A program made the translations under genes and the position numbers. Below the pieces are notes generated by a model that saw only the letters and a list, made by a program, of their open reading frames with translations, had not been told where the DNA came from and made no database searches. This document shows, in pieces, positions 36,797 through 45,063 of a DNA stretch of 64,000 nucleotides (its first letter is position 1; each line of letters opens with the position of its first letter). The stretch covers positions 38,387 through 102,386 of the forward strand of contig UPYT01000010.1 of assembly GCA_900538475.1 (NCBI GenBank). Direction: 5' to 3'. The DNA is from an uncultured Clostridium sp. (GTDB taxonomy: Bacteria; Bacillota; Clostridia; Lachnospirales; Lachnospiraceae).

Positions 36797-38662
36797 TTAT
36801 TTTGCCTCTGCCAGAGCATTGGTTACTGCTTCCATAATACCGTTACTGGTATTGGTTGCGCCAGATACTGCATCTACTTCTGCGCTCTGAGTCTTAATAA
36901 TGTCAGCAACAACGCTCTTCTCTGCTGCTTCATAAATACCCTCAGTCTCGCCGTGCTCCTTCAGGGTAACAGATACGATATTTCCGCCCTCTACGGTTAC
37001 TTCAACAGTAATATCACCGTTGTTGCCCTTGCCGGTTCCCTCATAAACGCCGTCTTTATAATTGCCCTGAACCTCCGGAGCTGCAGCTGCCTCGCCGCCG
37101 TCCGCGGTAATCTCAGCCTCAGTATGACCGCCGTTAGCTTCTACATAAGCCTCTGCACCGGTACCTGCAATACGGCCAAATACAACGATATCAGTTACTG
37201 CATTTCCGCCCAGACGGTTTGCACCGTGTACGCCGCCAGTAACCTCACCAGCTGCGAACAGACCAGGAATTGCGCTTCCATCTGCCTTCAGAACCTCACA
37301 TGCTGTGTTAATCTTAACACCGCCCATGGTGTGGTGAATAGCCGGTGCACACAGAGCTGCATAATACTTCGGCTGATCCAGCGGCAGTTCCATGCTCTCA
37401 CGGCCAAACTCGTCATCCTTGCCTGCTGCCTGATATCCCGCATAAGCCTTCAGAGTCTCTGCCAGAGCTGCGCCATCTACGCCAATCTTCTCGCCCAGTG
37501 CTTCCGGAGTATCTGCCTCTGCTACAATGCCCTTCTTAATATAAGACTCAATCGCTGCCAGACTCTCTCTTACTGCCTGATCAAATACCAGGTAGCACTG
37601 ACCGTCTGTCTGCTCCAGAATTGCTGCAGATACTACATCACGAGTCTCCAGCTCGTTTACAAAACGCTTTCCTTCTTTATTAACCAGAATCGCACCGTTT
37701 CCGCGCACACCCTCCGTATACATGGTCTGGGTCTCCGGATTTACAGTAGGATGGGTCTGAATCTGCTCCATATCTACGAACTCTGCGCCCAGCTCCTTTG
37801 CCATGGTAATGCCGTCGCCGGTTGCACCTGCATGGTTGGTGGTACCAAAGCCAGCCAGATCCGGCTTGTACTCTTCTACCATCTCTGCATTCGCGCCAAA
37901 ACCGCCGGTTGCCAGAATTACTGCGGTACAGTCAATGGTCATTTCCTTGCCGTCTTTATCTGCAGCAACAACGCCGCATACAGCGCCTTCGTCATTTACC
38001 AGAATCTGCTTTGCGGTAGTTTCCAGAAGAACTGGAATGTTCAGTTCTGCCATCTTATTGTTCAGAGCCTTTACTAACATAGGTCCTACTGCAGAGGTAT
38101 CGGTAGGACGATGAATACGCTTTACGCTCGCTCCGCCGAACATGCCTACAACGCTTAAATCGCCGCCAATCTCATTTACCCAGTCTACTGCTGCTGCAGA
38201 ATTCTCTGCCATAACAGTAACCAGCTCCTTATTGTTTAACTCCTTGCCGCCCTTCATGGTATCTTCTACAAACAGATCAACAGAATCCTCGATTCCCTCT
38301 GCTTCCTGATACTTGGTTGCACAGGCATTCAGTCCGCCGGTAGAACGGGTTGTATTACCTCCGGTAATCGGCATTTTCTCCAGAACAACTACATCCGTTG
38401 CTCCATCCTGCACTGCCTGAATCGCTGCAGTCATACCAGCTCCGCCGGCTCCGATTACTACGATATCTGCCTGCTGGCTCTCGCCTGCCGGTTCCGTTTC
38501 TTCTGCTGCAGTTGTCTCTGCCTCGGTAGTTGCTGCTTCTGTAGTGGCTGCTTCTGTTGCTGCAGTTGTTGTGTCGGCAGTTTTGCCGCCGCATGCTGCC
38601 AGGGACAGAACCATAGCTGCTGCCATCACTGCGGAAACCAGTTTCTTACCTGATTTTCTCAT
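36797..38662 (-). CDS. extracytoplasmic fumarate-reductase-like flavoprotein (lipoprotein, FMN-bind)
   Basis: A 621-residue exported reductase. The signal peptide with lipobox LSLAAC is followed by a Thr/Glu/Ala linker, a FAD-binding domain (IVVIGAGGAGMTAA, about residue 72) and a reductase body with IHHTMGGVKI and GANRLGGNAVTDIVVFG, typical of fumarate, urocanate and related enoate reductases. The C-terminal FMN-bind domain (about 545-621) has the SGATNTS motif, where ApbE attaches FMN to Thr. Such enzymes reduce external electron acceptors with electrons passed through surface flavins. Start at ATG 38662 behind GGGAGGAAAG. Acceptor unknown. Confidence 0.9.
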   Translation of the reverse strand: MRKSGKKLVSAVMAAAMVLSLAACGGKTADTTTAATEAATTEAATTEAETTAAEETEPAGESQQADIVVIGAGGAGMTAAIQAVQDGATDVVVLEKMPITGGNTTRSTGGLNACATKYQEAEGIEDSVDLFVEDTMKGGKELNNKELVTVMAENSAAAVDWVNEIGGDLSVVGMFGGASVKRIHRPTDTSAVGPMLVKALNNKMAELNIPVLLETTAKQILVNDEGAVCGVVAADKDGKEMTIDCTAVILATGGFGANAEMVEEYKPDLAGFGTTNHAGATGDGITMAKELGAEFVDMEQIQTHPTVNPETQTMYTEGVRGNGAILVNKEGKRFVNELETRDVVSAAILEQTDGQCYLVFDQAVRESLAAIESYIKKGIVAEADTPEALGEKIGVDGAALAETLKAYAGYQAAGKDDEFGRESMELPLDQPKYYAALCAPAIHHTMGGVKINTACEVLKADGSAIPGLFAAGEVTGGVHGANRLGGNAVTDIVVFGRIAGTGAEAYVEANGGHTEAEITADGGEAAAAPEVQGNYKDGVYEGTGKGNNGDITVEVTVEGGNIVSVTLKEHGETEGIYEAAEKSVVADIIKTQSAEVDAVSGATNTSNGIMEAVTNALAEAK

Positions 38663-38770
38663 AATCTTTCTTTCCTCCCAAATGAAATACGTCTTTAACG
38701 CATGGATACGGCTCCAGCTTATCATATCGTTAATTTCATGTCAATTAAATTTTCATTTTTTCTCCCTTTT

Positions 38771-40201
38771 CTACAAGCTTGTGGAGCGGGGAAGAGAGAA
38801 AATAAATTCCGAACCAACGCCTTCTGTACTGATTACGTCAATATTTTCCCCATGTGCCTGGATAATCTCTTTTACGATTGCCAGCCCCAGTCCAGTTCCC
38901 TTTTTGTCCTTTCCGCGGGACTGATCGGATTTATAAAACCGTTCCCAGATCTTCTTGATACTCTCTTTAGGAATTCCCTCCCCTGTATCCTTTACAGAAA
39001 TAAAAACCTTCTCATTTTTTGCATAAGCCTGAATATAAATAACAGAGTCTGCATGGCTGAACTTAATGGCATTGTCAATCAGATTATAAAGCACCTGCTG
39101 AATTTTCCCCAAATCTCCATAAACCATCTGGATAGTATCGGAAAAAGTCAGCTCAAACACAATGTTTTTTGTGGCGCAGGTTCCTTCAAAGGAAGCTGCT
39201 GTATCTTTAATCACCCGGTTAATATCAAAATTAGTCCGGGAAAGATATCCTTTGCTGTCTAAGGAATTGAGCGTCAGCATTCCCTGGGTCAGCTTGGTCA
39301 GCCGATCTGTCTCTGAAATTACTCTGGTCAGGTATTTTTCATACATTTCCGGAGGGATGGTTCCGTCAATAATCGCCTCCAGATATCCCTTGATTGAAGT
39401 CAGAGGGGAGCGGAAATCGTGAGAAACATTGGCAATAAAATTCCGCTGGTACTCCTCCATCTTATCCAGCTCACTGGACATATAATTCAGTGTTGCCGCC
39501 AGGTATCCCATCTCATCTCTGGAATTCAGCTCAATGTGGTATTCCAGATTTCCCGCCGCATATTCGTTTGCCCCTTCCGTAATCTTCTTCAGGGGAATGG
39601 ATACGGTTTTGCGGAATACCAGCAGAATAATCAGGGACAGTACAAAAATAAAAGCCGCAGAAATATAAACTACATCAAGACTTTTATTGCTGGCCTCCCG
39701 GATTCTGGAAACAGGCATGTGAACCAGCACATATCCATAGGTATTATAATTTCCTGTAATAGGCGCGGAAACTGTCATCACATCATAGGGAAACAGTCCA
39801 TAATAATCACTGACAGAATACTGGCGGTTTCCTGTTGCCGTTGGATCAAATCCGGGAATCTCTGTTCCTGCCCTGGCTGAGCGGCTGCTGTCTGTTACCA
39901 CGATTCCCTGTCTGTTGACAATCCAGATCTCTGCTCCTGCAAAATCTGCCACAGCCTGAAGCTGGAGATATGCCGTATCCATATTCTGCTTTTTGGTCTG
40001 TCCATTATTTTTCCCCTGATATACGCTACTGTATGACGAAGCAATCAGATTTGCCTCATCATAAATCGTCTCTGAATAGGATTCCAGCTGATGTCCATAC
40101 ATAATACTTGAGGAAAAGGTAGAAATCGTGGCAAATCCCAGCAGACCGAAGGCCAGATATCCCAAAATAAATTTGAAATAGAGAGGAAGCTTTATTTTCA
40201 T
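38771..40201 (-). CDS. sensor histidine kinase with extracytoplasmic sensor
   Basis: A 476-residue membrane kinase. Two membrane helices (about 8-30 and 178-198) flank an extracytoplasmic sensor of roughly 145 residues, PAS/dCache-like. A HAMP domain (about 200-250), the phospho-acceptor His in NVSHDFRSPLTSIKGYLEA and the ATPase motifs NLIDNAIKFS, DTGEGIP and GTGLGLAIVKEI follow. Its start overlaps the stop of the upstream DUF4230 lipoprotein (ATGA), so it may be translated with the two DUF4230 genes. The OmpR-type regulator at 35984 is a candidate partner. Confidence 0.92.
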   Translation of the reverse strand: MKIKLPLYFKFILGYLAFGLLGFATISTFSSSIMYGHQLESYSETIYDEANLIASSYSSVYQGKNNGQTKKQNMDTAYLQLQAVADFAGAEIWIVNRQGIVVTDSSRSARAGTEIPGFDPTATGNRQYSVSDYYGLFPYDVMTVSAPITGNYNTYGYVLVHMPVSRIREASNKSLDVVYISAAFIFVLSLIILLVFRKTVSIPLKKITEGANEYAAGNLEYHIELNSRDEMGYLAATLNYMSSELDKMEEYQRNFIANVSHDFRSPLTSIKGYLEAIIDGTIPPEMYEKYLTRVISETDRLTKLTQGMLTLNSLDSKGYLSRTNFDINRVIKDTAASFEGTCATKNIVFELTFSDTIQMVYGDLGKIQQVLYNLIDNAIKFSHADSVIYIQAYAKNEKVFISVKDTGEGIPKESIKKIWERFYKSDQSRGKDKKGTGLGLAIVKEIIQAHGENIDVISTEGVGSEFIFSLPRSTSL

Positions 40202-40821
40202 AATCCCTTATCCTCTGCACCTGCGCTTTCTGAGGCTCCGGCTGGAGCCTCTGTCCATTCTACGGTATATTTTTCGCCCAGCTGTTCACCCACATTTTTC
40301 ACATAGCCTTCAATTACATTTTTTGCCCGTTCCTTTGCCTGAGCCAGCAAAGCGCTGTTGCTTCTGGCTGTCTCCTCCATATTTTTCTGAGCCTCAGCCA
40401 AGGCAGCCGTCTCTTCTTCTTTGGTGATTTTTGTAAAAAATCCTGTATCTGTCAGCGGCTCTCCCATAGATGCCTCATCCAGATCTACATTCAGAATCTC
40501 TGCGTCAGGAATGGCAATTTTTACCACTCCCCGGCTGTCCGGTTTGGAAACGGACACACGGTTTACGTCAATTCCCAACTCTACAATCCCGCTGTACTCT
40601 GTCCATATTTTCTTATATCCTGTGCCAAGCCATTTAAACAGTCCGCTGGCCTCCGTCTCTGCCTTTGCAACATTATGATAATAACATTTCAGGGTTGCCA
40701 GCTCACATACCGAAGCAATTCCGGAAAAATCCGCCTCTTTTTTCTTTTCTCCGCATCCGGTCAAACTGCATATGCTTACGGACAACGCCAGAAGTATTCC
40801 TGCTGTCCTATATCCTCTCAT
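40198..40821 (-). CDS. DUF4230 lipoprotein
   Basis: About 207 residues. The signal peptide ends in a lipobox (CSLTGC) followed by a DUF4230-like domain: CELATLKCYYHNVAKAE, GIVELGIDVNRVSV and KIAIPDAEILNVDLDE are typical. ATG 40821 is preceded by GGAGGAGAA, better than the upstream in-frame ATG at 40860. It is coupled to the kinase (4-bp overlap) and sits next to a second DUF4230 gene. Function unknown; proximity to the kinase suggests a role at the envelope. Confidence 0.8.
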   Translation of the reverse strand: MRGYRTAGILLALSVSICSLTGCGEKKKEADFSGIASVCELATLKCYYHNVAKAETEASGLFKWLGTGYKKIWTEYSGIVELGIDVNRVSVSKPDSRGVVKIAIPDAEILNVDLDEASMGEPLTDTGFFTKITKEEETAALAEAQKNMEETARSNSALLAQAKERAKNVIEGYVKNVGEQLGEKYTVEWTEAPAGASESAGAEDKGL

Positions 40822-40841
40822 AGTTCTCCTCCATTCTTCTG

Positions 40842-41414
40842 TCATTTTGAAGCCTGCCATACAAGGGAGTAGCCTGCGTTCTCAAGAACCGGTGAAAGAA
40901 GGGCTTCCATCACCATTTTCAGATTTTCCTCTGCTGTTTCATACAGCTTTTCGGACTCTCCTGCCTCCCGAATGGCATCCTCCTTACAGAGGATCAGCAT
41001 ATCCTTCAGAGGAACATCCGGATTTTTCGGAATATAGCTGAGCGAGTTCTCATCCAGAGTTGCAATCTGAACCGTAATATCCGGAAGCACCGGAGTCACC
41101 GTCTTTTCTTCCTCCTGAATTTCAAAGGTCACATCCTCCATCTGAATTCCAACCTTCACGCTTGCATTGTAGGCAATGTAGCAGTCCACCCGTTCCGGGT
41201 GCTCTTCATTATACTTTTCCGCGATTCCATTATACACAAATTCCGCTGTCGACAGCTGACTGATATCAATCGCTTTCTCCAGCTGCGCGGAAGTAATGAC
41301 ATCCTCTTTCTCTATTCTGCTTATCACTGCCGGAAGTACCAGACAGGCCGCCAGCACTGCAGCGCCTGCCGCCATAATCGGAAATCGTTTTTTTTCAGGT
41401 TCGTTTTTCTTCAT
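40842..41414 (-). CDS. DUF4230 membrane-anchored protein
   Basis: A 190-residue protein with an N-terminal membrane anchor (about 13-31, no lipobox cysteine) and a DUF4230-like domain: LSTAEFVYNGIAEKY, CYIAYNASVKVGIQMEDV and ITVQIATLDENSLSYIP. It is a paralogue of its downstream neighbour, 20 bp away. The two probably work together; the function is not known. Probably the first gene of the DUF4230-DUF4230-kinase unit. Confidence 0.8.
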   Translation of the reverse strand: MKKNEPEKKRFPIMAAGAAVLAACLVLPAVISRIEKEDVITSAQLEKAIDISQLSTAEFVYNGIAEKYNEEHPERVDCYIAYNASVKVGIQMEDVTFEIQEEEKTVTPVLPDITVQIATLDENSLSYIPKNPDVPLKDMLILCKEDAIREAGESEKLYETAEENLKMVMEALLSPVLENAGYSLVWQASK

Positions 41415-41518
41415 TATTTTCTCCTGCTGTTCTTTATCGCTTTTATGTTTTTTCGCCCTTTTGTTGTGGAAACTTCTTTTTCATTATATACAATTCCCCC
41501 TCTCGAAGCAATAGCAGA

Positions 41519-41583
41519 AAAACAGCGTTCCTTCAGGCAGAAGCCGACATGATTCCCGGCTTTGCCTGAAAAAACGCTGTTTT
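41519..41583 (-). terminator. terminator of the TRAP transporter operon
   Basis: AAACAGCG/CGCTGTTT and inner CAGGCAAAGCC/GGCTTCTGCCTG arms form a long hairpin with T-runs on the outer side. It lies just past the TRAP gene stop and before the DUF4230 genes. Confidence 0.75.
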
Positions 41584-41604
41584 TATTTTTCTTTCTTTTT
41601 CATT

Positions 41605-43941
41605 TTAGCTCCGAAAAGCCTCTACCAGTTCCCTTGCATTCTGGTAATTCTGCTTTTCCAGCTCTTCAATATACCATTCGTCAATTCCTTCTACTGCCTT
41701 CTTAAAGGAATCAATATCCATCTCCTCATAAGGAGTGATTTCTACTCCGTTTCTGCTTTCCCACCGGCTCATAATATCATTGTCGCCGGAGCGGTTGATT
41801 TCACGCTGATACTGAGTCGCCAGCTGGCCAATCTCGTCCACAGCCTCCTGCTGCTCTGGAGTCAGGCTGTCATACAGCTTCTGATTGATACAGAAAAACA
41901 GGCAGTCATAATTTGCATTCCACAGAGAACAGTAGGGCTGAACCTCCTGAACACTGGCTGCATCAATGGACGGAAGCGGATTTTCCTGTCCTTCTACGGT
42001 TTTCTGCTGAAGAGCCGTATACGTTTCTGACCAGTTTAAATTGGTGGCATCTGCGCCCCATCTCCGGTAGCATTCCATCAGAAGATTGGATCCGGCCACG
42101 CGGATTTTCAGGTTTTTCATGTCGTCCACCATTTTTACTTCCCGCACATTGTTGGTCAGCTGACGGAACCCGTTTTCTGCAATTCCCATGCAGTGAAGAC
42201 CGTACTCTTTCAAAATCCCCTTCATCATTTCTCCTGCCTCGCCGTCTAACTTCGCATCAGCATCTACTGAAGACTCAAACAGATAAGGCAGAGAAACCAC
42301 ATTAAACCGTGGGTCAAATGCAGAATAAATCAGATTGGAATGCATAGATACCTGAACCGGATCTCCGTCCATCAACGCCTGAATTCCCTCGGACTGGTTT
42401 CCGTTGGTCAGCTGATCCGCAGCATATACATTCACATGAATCTTTCCGCCTGTAGCCTCTTCCATCATCTCCCCGAACTTTCTTCCGCCTTCTGCCCAGG
42501 TACTGGTTTCTGTTGGAGAACATGCAAAGTTCCAGGTCTGCTCTTCCCATCCCAGATCGCTGTAATCCGGAACCTGATAATCTCCAGTCACCTGGTTTTT
42601 CTGGCCATTGTCTGTCTGAGCAGCCGCTAAGCCTGTGTAGGAGCTTCCTGACAGAAGCTTCGGCAAAGCCACAGACAGAGAAGGAATAAAGGTCACTGCA
42701 AGAAGCACAGCCACACTGGCTGCAATCTGGGGAACCACTGCTCTGGAAATCTGAGGAAGCGTAACCTCCATACCCTTTTTCAGCCTCACTGAAATTGCGA
42801 CAAATAAATTTACGCCCACCGGCGGAGTTACCTGCCCAATTGCCAGATTCAGTGTCGCAACAACGCCAAAGGCAACAACATCATATCCCAGCGCTCTGCA
42901 CACGGGAAGCATAATAGGAATAAAAATGTACATAGCAGAGTTTGCATCGATAAAGCAGCCTGCAATCAGGAAAATCACATTAACAATCAGCAGGAAGGTA
43001 ACCTGATTTTTTGCAATGGTTCCCAGAAGCTCTGATGCCGCCTGAGCAATTCCAAACTGGGTGCATACAAAAGAAAACAGAGATGCACAGGCTACAATCA
43101 GCATAATTCCGCCTGTGGTTTTTGCTGAATCAATGGTCAGCTCCCAAAGGTCGGAAAGCTTCACCTCCCGGTAAATCACCATTCCTACAAACAGACCGTA
43201 AACAACTGACACTGCGGCAGCTTCTGTAGGAGTAAAGATTCCTCCGTAAATTCCTCCCAGAATAATCACAGGCATCAGAAATCCCCAGAACGCGTCTTTA
43301 AATGCTTCCCAGCGCTCTTTCATACTGGTTTTCTCCTGAACTGGCTGAATGTTGTGTACCCTTGTCTCCCACATAACAACCAGAACCAGAGCAGCGCCCA
43401 TGAGAATACCCGGAACAATTCCTGCGGAAAACATGTCTGCAATGGAAACTCCTGTAATGGAGGCGTACACTACGAAAGCAATACTGGGTGGAATCACAAT
43501 GGCGATGGAACTGGAGGTTGCCATCAGCGCTGTAGCGAAGGGAGCAGAAAAACCGCCCTCTTCAATCATCGCAGGAATCAGAACTGCTCCCAGAGCAGCA
43601 ACTGTAGCCGGACCGGAACCGGAAATTGCTCCGAAAAAGCAGGCTACAATGACACATACAATGGCAATTCCGCCTCTGCGGTGCCCTACACAGGTATTGA
43701 CAAATTTTACAAGGCGTCTGGAGATTCCCGCCTTTGCCATAATATTGCCGGAAAGTACAAAAAACGGAATCGCCAACAGCAGAAATTTACTGATACCGGA
43801 ATACATATTAGTCGCAACAATGGTCAGAGAGGTTCCTGAATACAAAATTGCGCAGATTGCGGAAAGTCCCAGGCAGATTCCGATGGGAATACCTACCAGC
43901 AGGAAAATAAAAAATGAGAGAAATAAGATTACACTGATCAT
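41605..43941 (-). CDS. TRAP transporter DctM-DctP fusion
   Basis: A 778-residue fusion. Residues 1-425 are a complete TRAP large permease (DctM) with about 12 membrane helices (FLLAIPFFVLSGNIMAKAG, SGSGPATVAALGAVLIPAM, TEAAAVSVVYGL). After a linker (about 430-465) residues 470-778 are a DctP-type substrate-binding protein (WAEGGRKFGEMMEEATGGK, LKIRVAGS with the conserved carboxylate-binding Arg, TVEGQENPL), without its own signal peptide. The binding protein would be tethered to the last membrane helix. Usually DctP is a separate secreted protein. It overlaps dctQ by 4 bp. Import of an organic or amino acid with Na+ is expected from family knowledge. Confidence 0.9.
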   Translation of the reverse strand: MISVILFLSFFIFLLVGIPIGICLGLSAICAILYSGTSLTIVATNMYSGISKFLLLAIPFFVLSGNIMAKAGISRRLVKFVNTCVGHRRGGIAIVCVIVACFFGAISGSGPATVAALGAVLIPAMIEEGGFSAPFATALMATSSSIAIVIPPSIAFVVYASITGVSIADMFSAGIVPGILMGAALVLVVMWETRVHNIQPVQEKTSMKERWEAFKDAFWGFLMPVIILGGIYGGIFTPTEAAAVSVVYGLFVGMVIYREVKLSDLWELTIDSAKTTGGIMLIVACASLFSFVCTQFGIAQAASELLGTIAKNQVTFLLIVNVIFLIAGCFIDANSAMYIFIPIMLPVCRALGYDVVAFGVVATLNLAIGQVTPPVGVNLFVAISVRLKKGMEVTLPQISRAVVPQIAASVAVLLAVTFIPSLSVALPKLLSGSSYTGLAAAQTDNGQKNQVTGDYQVPDYSDLGWEEQTWNFACSPTETSTWAEGGRKFGEMMEEATGGKIHVNVYAADQLTNGNQSEGIQALMDGDPVQVSMHSNLIYSAFDPRFNVVSLPYLFESSVDADAKLDGEAGEMMKGILKEYGLHCMGIAENGFRQLTNNVREVKMVDDMKNLKIRVAGSNLLMECYRRWGADATNLNWSETYTALQQKTVEGQENPLPSIDAASVQEVQPYCSLWNANYDCLFFCINQKLYDSLTPEQQEAVDEIGQLATQYQREINRSGDNDIMSRWESRNGVEITPYEEMDIDSFKKAVEGIDEWYIEELEKQNYQNARELVEAFRS

Positions 43942-44435
43942 GACTGGCTGTCCTCCTTCTCTCTGGCGCAGGTGTCCAGATAAAATTCAATAAAGTGAAG
44001 AATCATACAGGCGGCTCCAATGGGAACAAAGGACCAGAAAATCCATTCCGGCCAGTTCAGCACATAGGTGCGTTTTCCGTTTTCCAGCTGAGCCAGCACC
44101 TTTTCCAGGCCGTAGTAAAACAGCACGCTGGTAAAGCATACACTAAGAACTGTATTTACCAAAAGAAATCCTCTCTTCATACGGGCCGGCAAACGATCCG
44201 TTACCAGAGACAGATTCACCAGCCCTCCCTCTCTGCAGGCCAATGCAGCAGCCAGCAGCGTAATCAGAACAAAGACAGCTACCACCAGCTCCTCTGTAAA
44301 TGACCAGGACTGATGGATTACCTTTCTGGAAAATACATTTCCTACTGTCAGTACCAGAATCAGCAGCGTGGACACAGCGAGAATCAGCTTTTCCACAAAT
44401 GCCAGTCCGTTCATGACTTTTTTGAACATTTTCAT
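43938..44435 (-). CDS. TRAP transporter small permease DctQ
   Basis: A 165-residue small TRAP subunit with four membrane helices (about 15-37, 50-70, 88-108, 125-148). The conserved EELVVAVFVLITLLA and CREGGLVNLSLVTDRLP segments fit the DctQ family. It forms the membrane complex with DctM and overlaps the fusion gene by 4 bp (ATGA). It is the first gene behind the T-box leader at 44551-44785. Confidence 0.9.
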   Translation of the reverse strand: MKMFKKVMNGLAFVEKLILAVSTLLILVLTVGNVFSRKVIHQSWSFTEELVVAVFVLITLLAAALACREGGLVNLSLVTDRLPARMKRGFLLVNTVLSVCFTSVLFYYGLEKVLAQLENGKRTYVLNWPEWIFWSFVPIGAACMILHFIEFYLDTCAREKEDSQS

Positions 44436-44550
44436 ACCTACATCCTCCTTTTCTTTCTGCTGCAGAACATCTTTGAATCCGTCCTCTCTTCCGCCAAAGT
44501 ATTTTATACATTACCGCGGCATCGCATTACCTAAACAGTGTATTATGGTA

Positions 44551-44785
44551 AAAAAAAACCGCCCCTGAAATAGGGACGGAATCCATATCCGCAACCACCC
44601 TGTCTCCTGAATGAAACAAGTACGAATCAAAGCGTACCAGCATACGCGGTTTCTGTAACGGGAAACACCCGTGGAAACCTAATTGCCATGCGTTCGGCTT
44701 CCCTTCTCAGAGATGATTTTCCGGCCAGCGCTGTGACCGTCTCTCACCACCGACGATTCTCTGTAACACGCATTCTGTCCCTACT
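44551..44785 (-). promoter_or_regulatory. T-box leader controlling the TRAP transporter
   Basis: The leader begins with a stem I whose base pairs as ATGCGT/ACGCAT and CAGAGA/TCTCTG, with the GGTGGTGAGAGACGG distal region seen in T-boxes. It holds a T-box-like segment AGGGTGGTTGCGG (44589-44601) and an intrinsic terminator CGTCCCT/AGGGGCG with eight T (44551-44577). AGGG and GCGGA can pair with the 5' half of the terminator as antiterminator. Uncharged tRNA would then switch the operon on. The specifier codon is not certain; the strand reads GAAGGGAAGCC, so GGA (Gly), GAA (Glu) or GCC (Ala) are possible. Confidence 0.75.
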
Positions 44786-45000
44786 TGTTCTCTTCTTAGA
44801 ATTTTTATTATTCTGAGTTTTTTGTAAACTCTATGATAAAAATATTAACTCGATTTTATCGGATCGTCAACTGGCATTTTGTCATTTTTCTTTTAGTTGT
44901 ATTCGATATTTTTCGTCATTTTTCATTAATTTCTTTTATTTTTGTTCAGTTTTATCCTTTACAGCAGCGACATCTGTCTTTATGGAACGGGCATTTTATC

Positions 45001-45029
45001 TTGATGAAACAGCAGATCCATGTTAGACT
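45001..45029 (+). promoter_or_regulatory. promoter of the AKR gene
   Basis: TTGATG (45001-45006) and TAGACT (45024-45029) are spaced by 17 bp, 35 bp before the AKR start. The 215 bp between it and the T-box leader are AT-rich and hold nothing else I recognise. Confidence 0.55.
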
Positions 45030-45063
45030 TTCTATAAAAATTGAGTACATGAGGAGGAAAAAA

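Noticed and set aside
44551..44785. Cobalamin or other metabolite riboswitch in the TRAP leader
   Set aside because: The stem I pattern and T-box-like segment with a terminator fit a T-box better; no B12-box was found.
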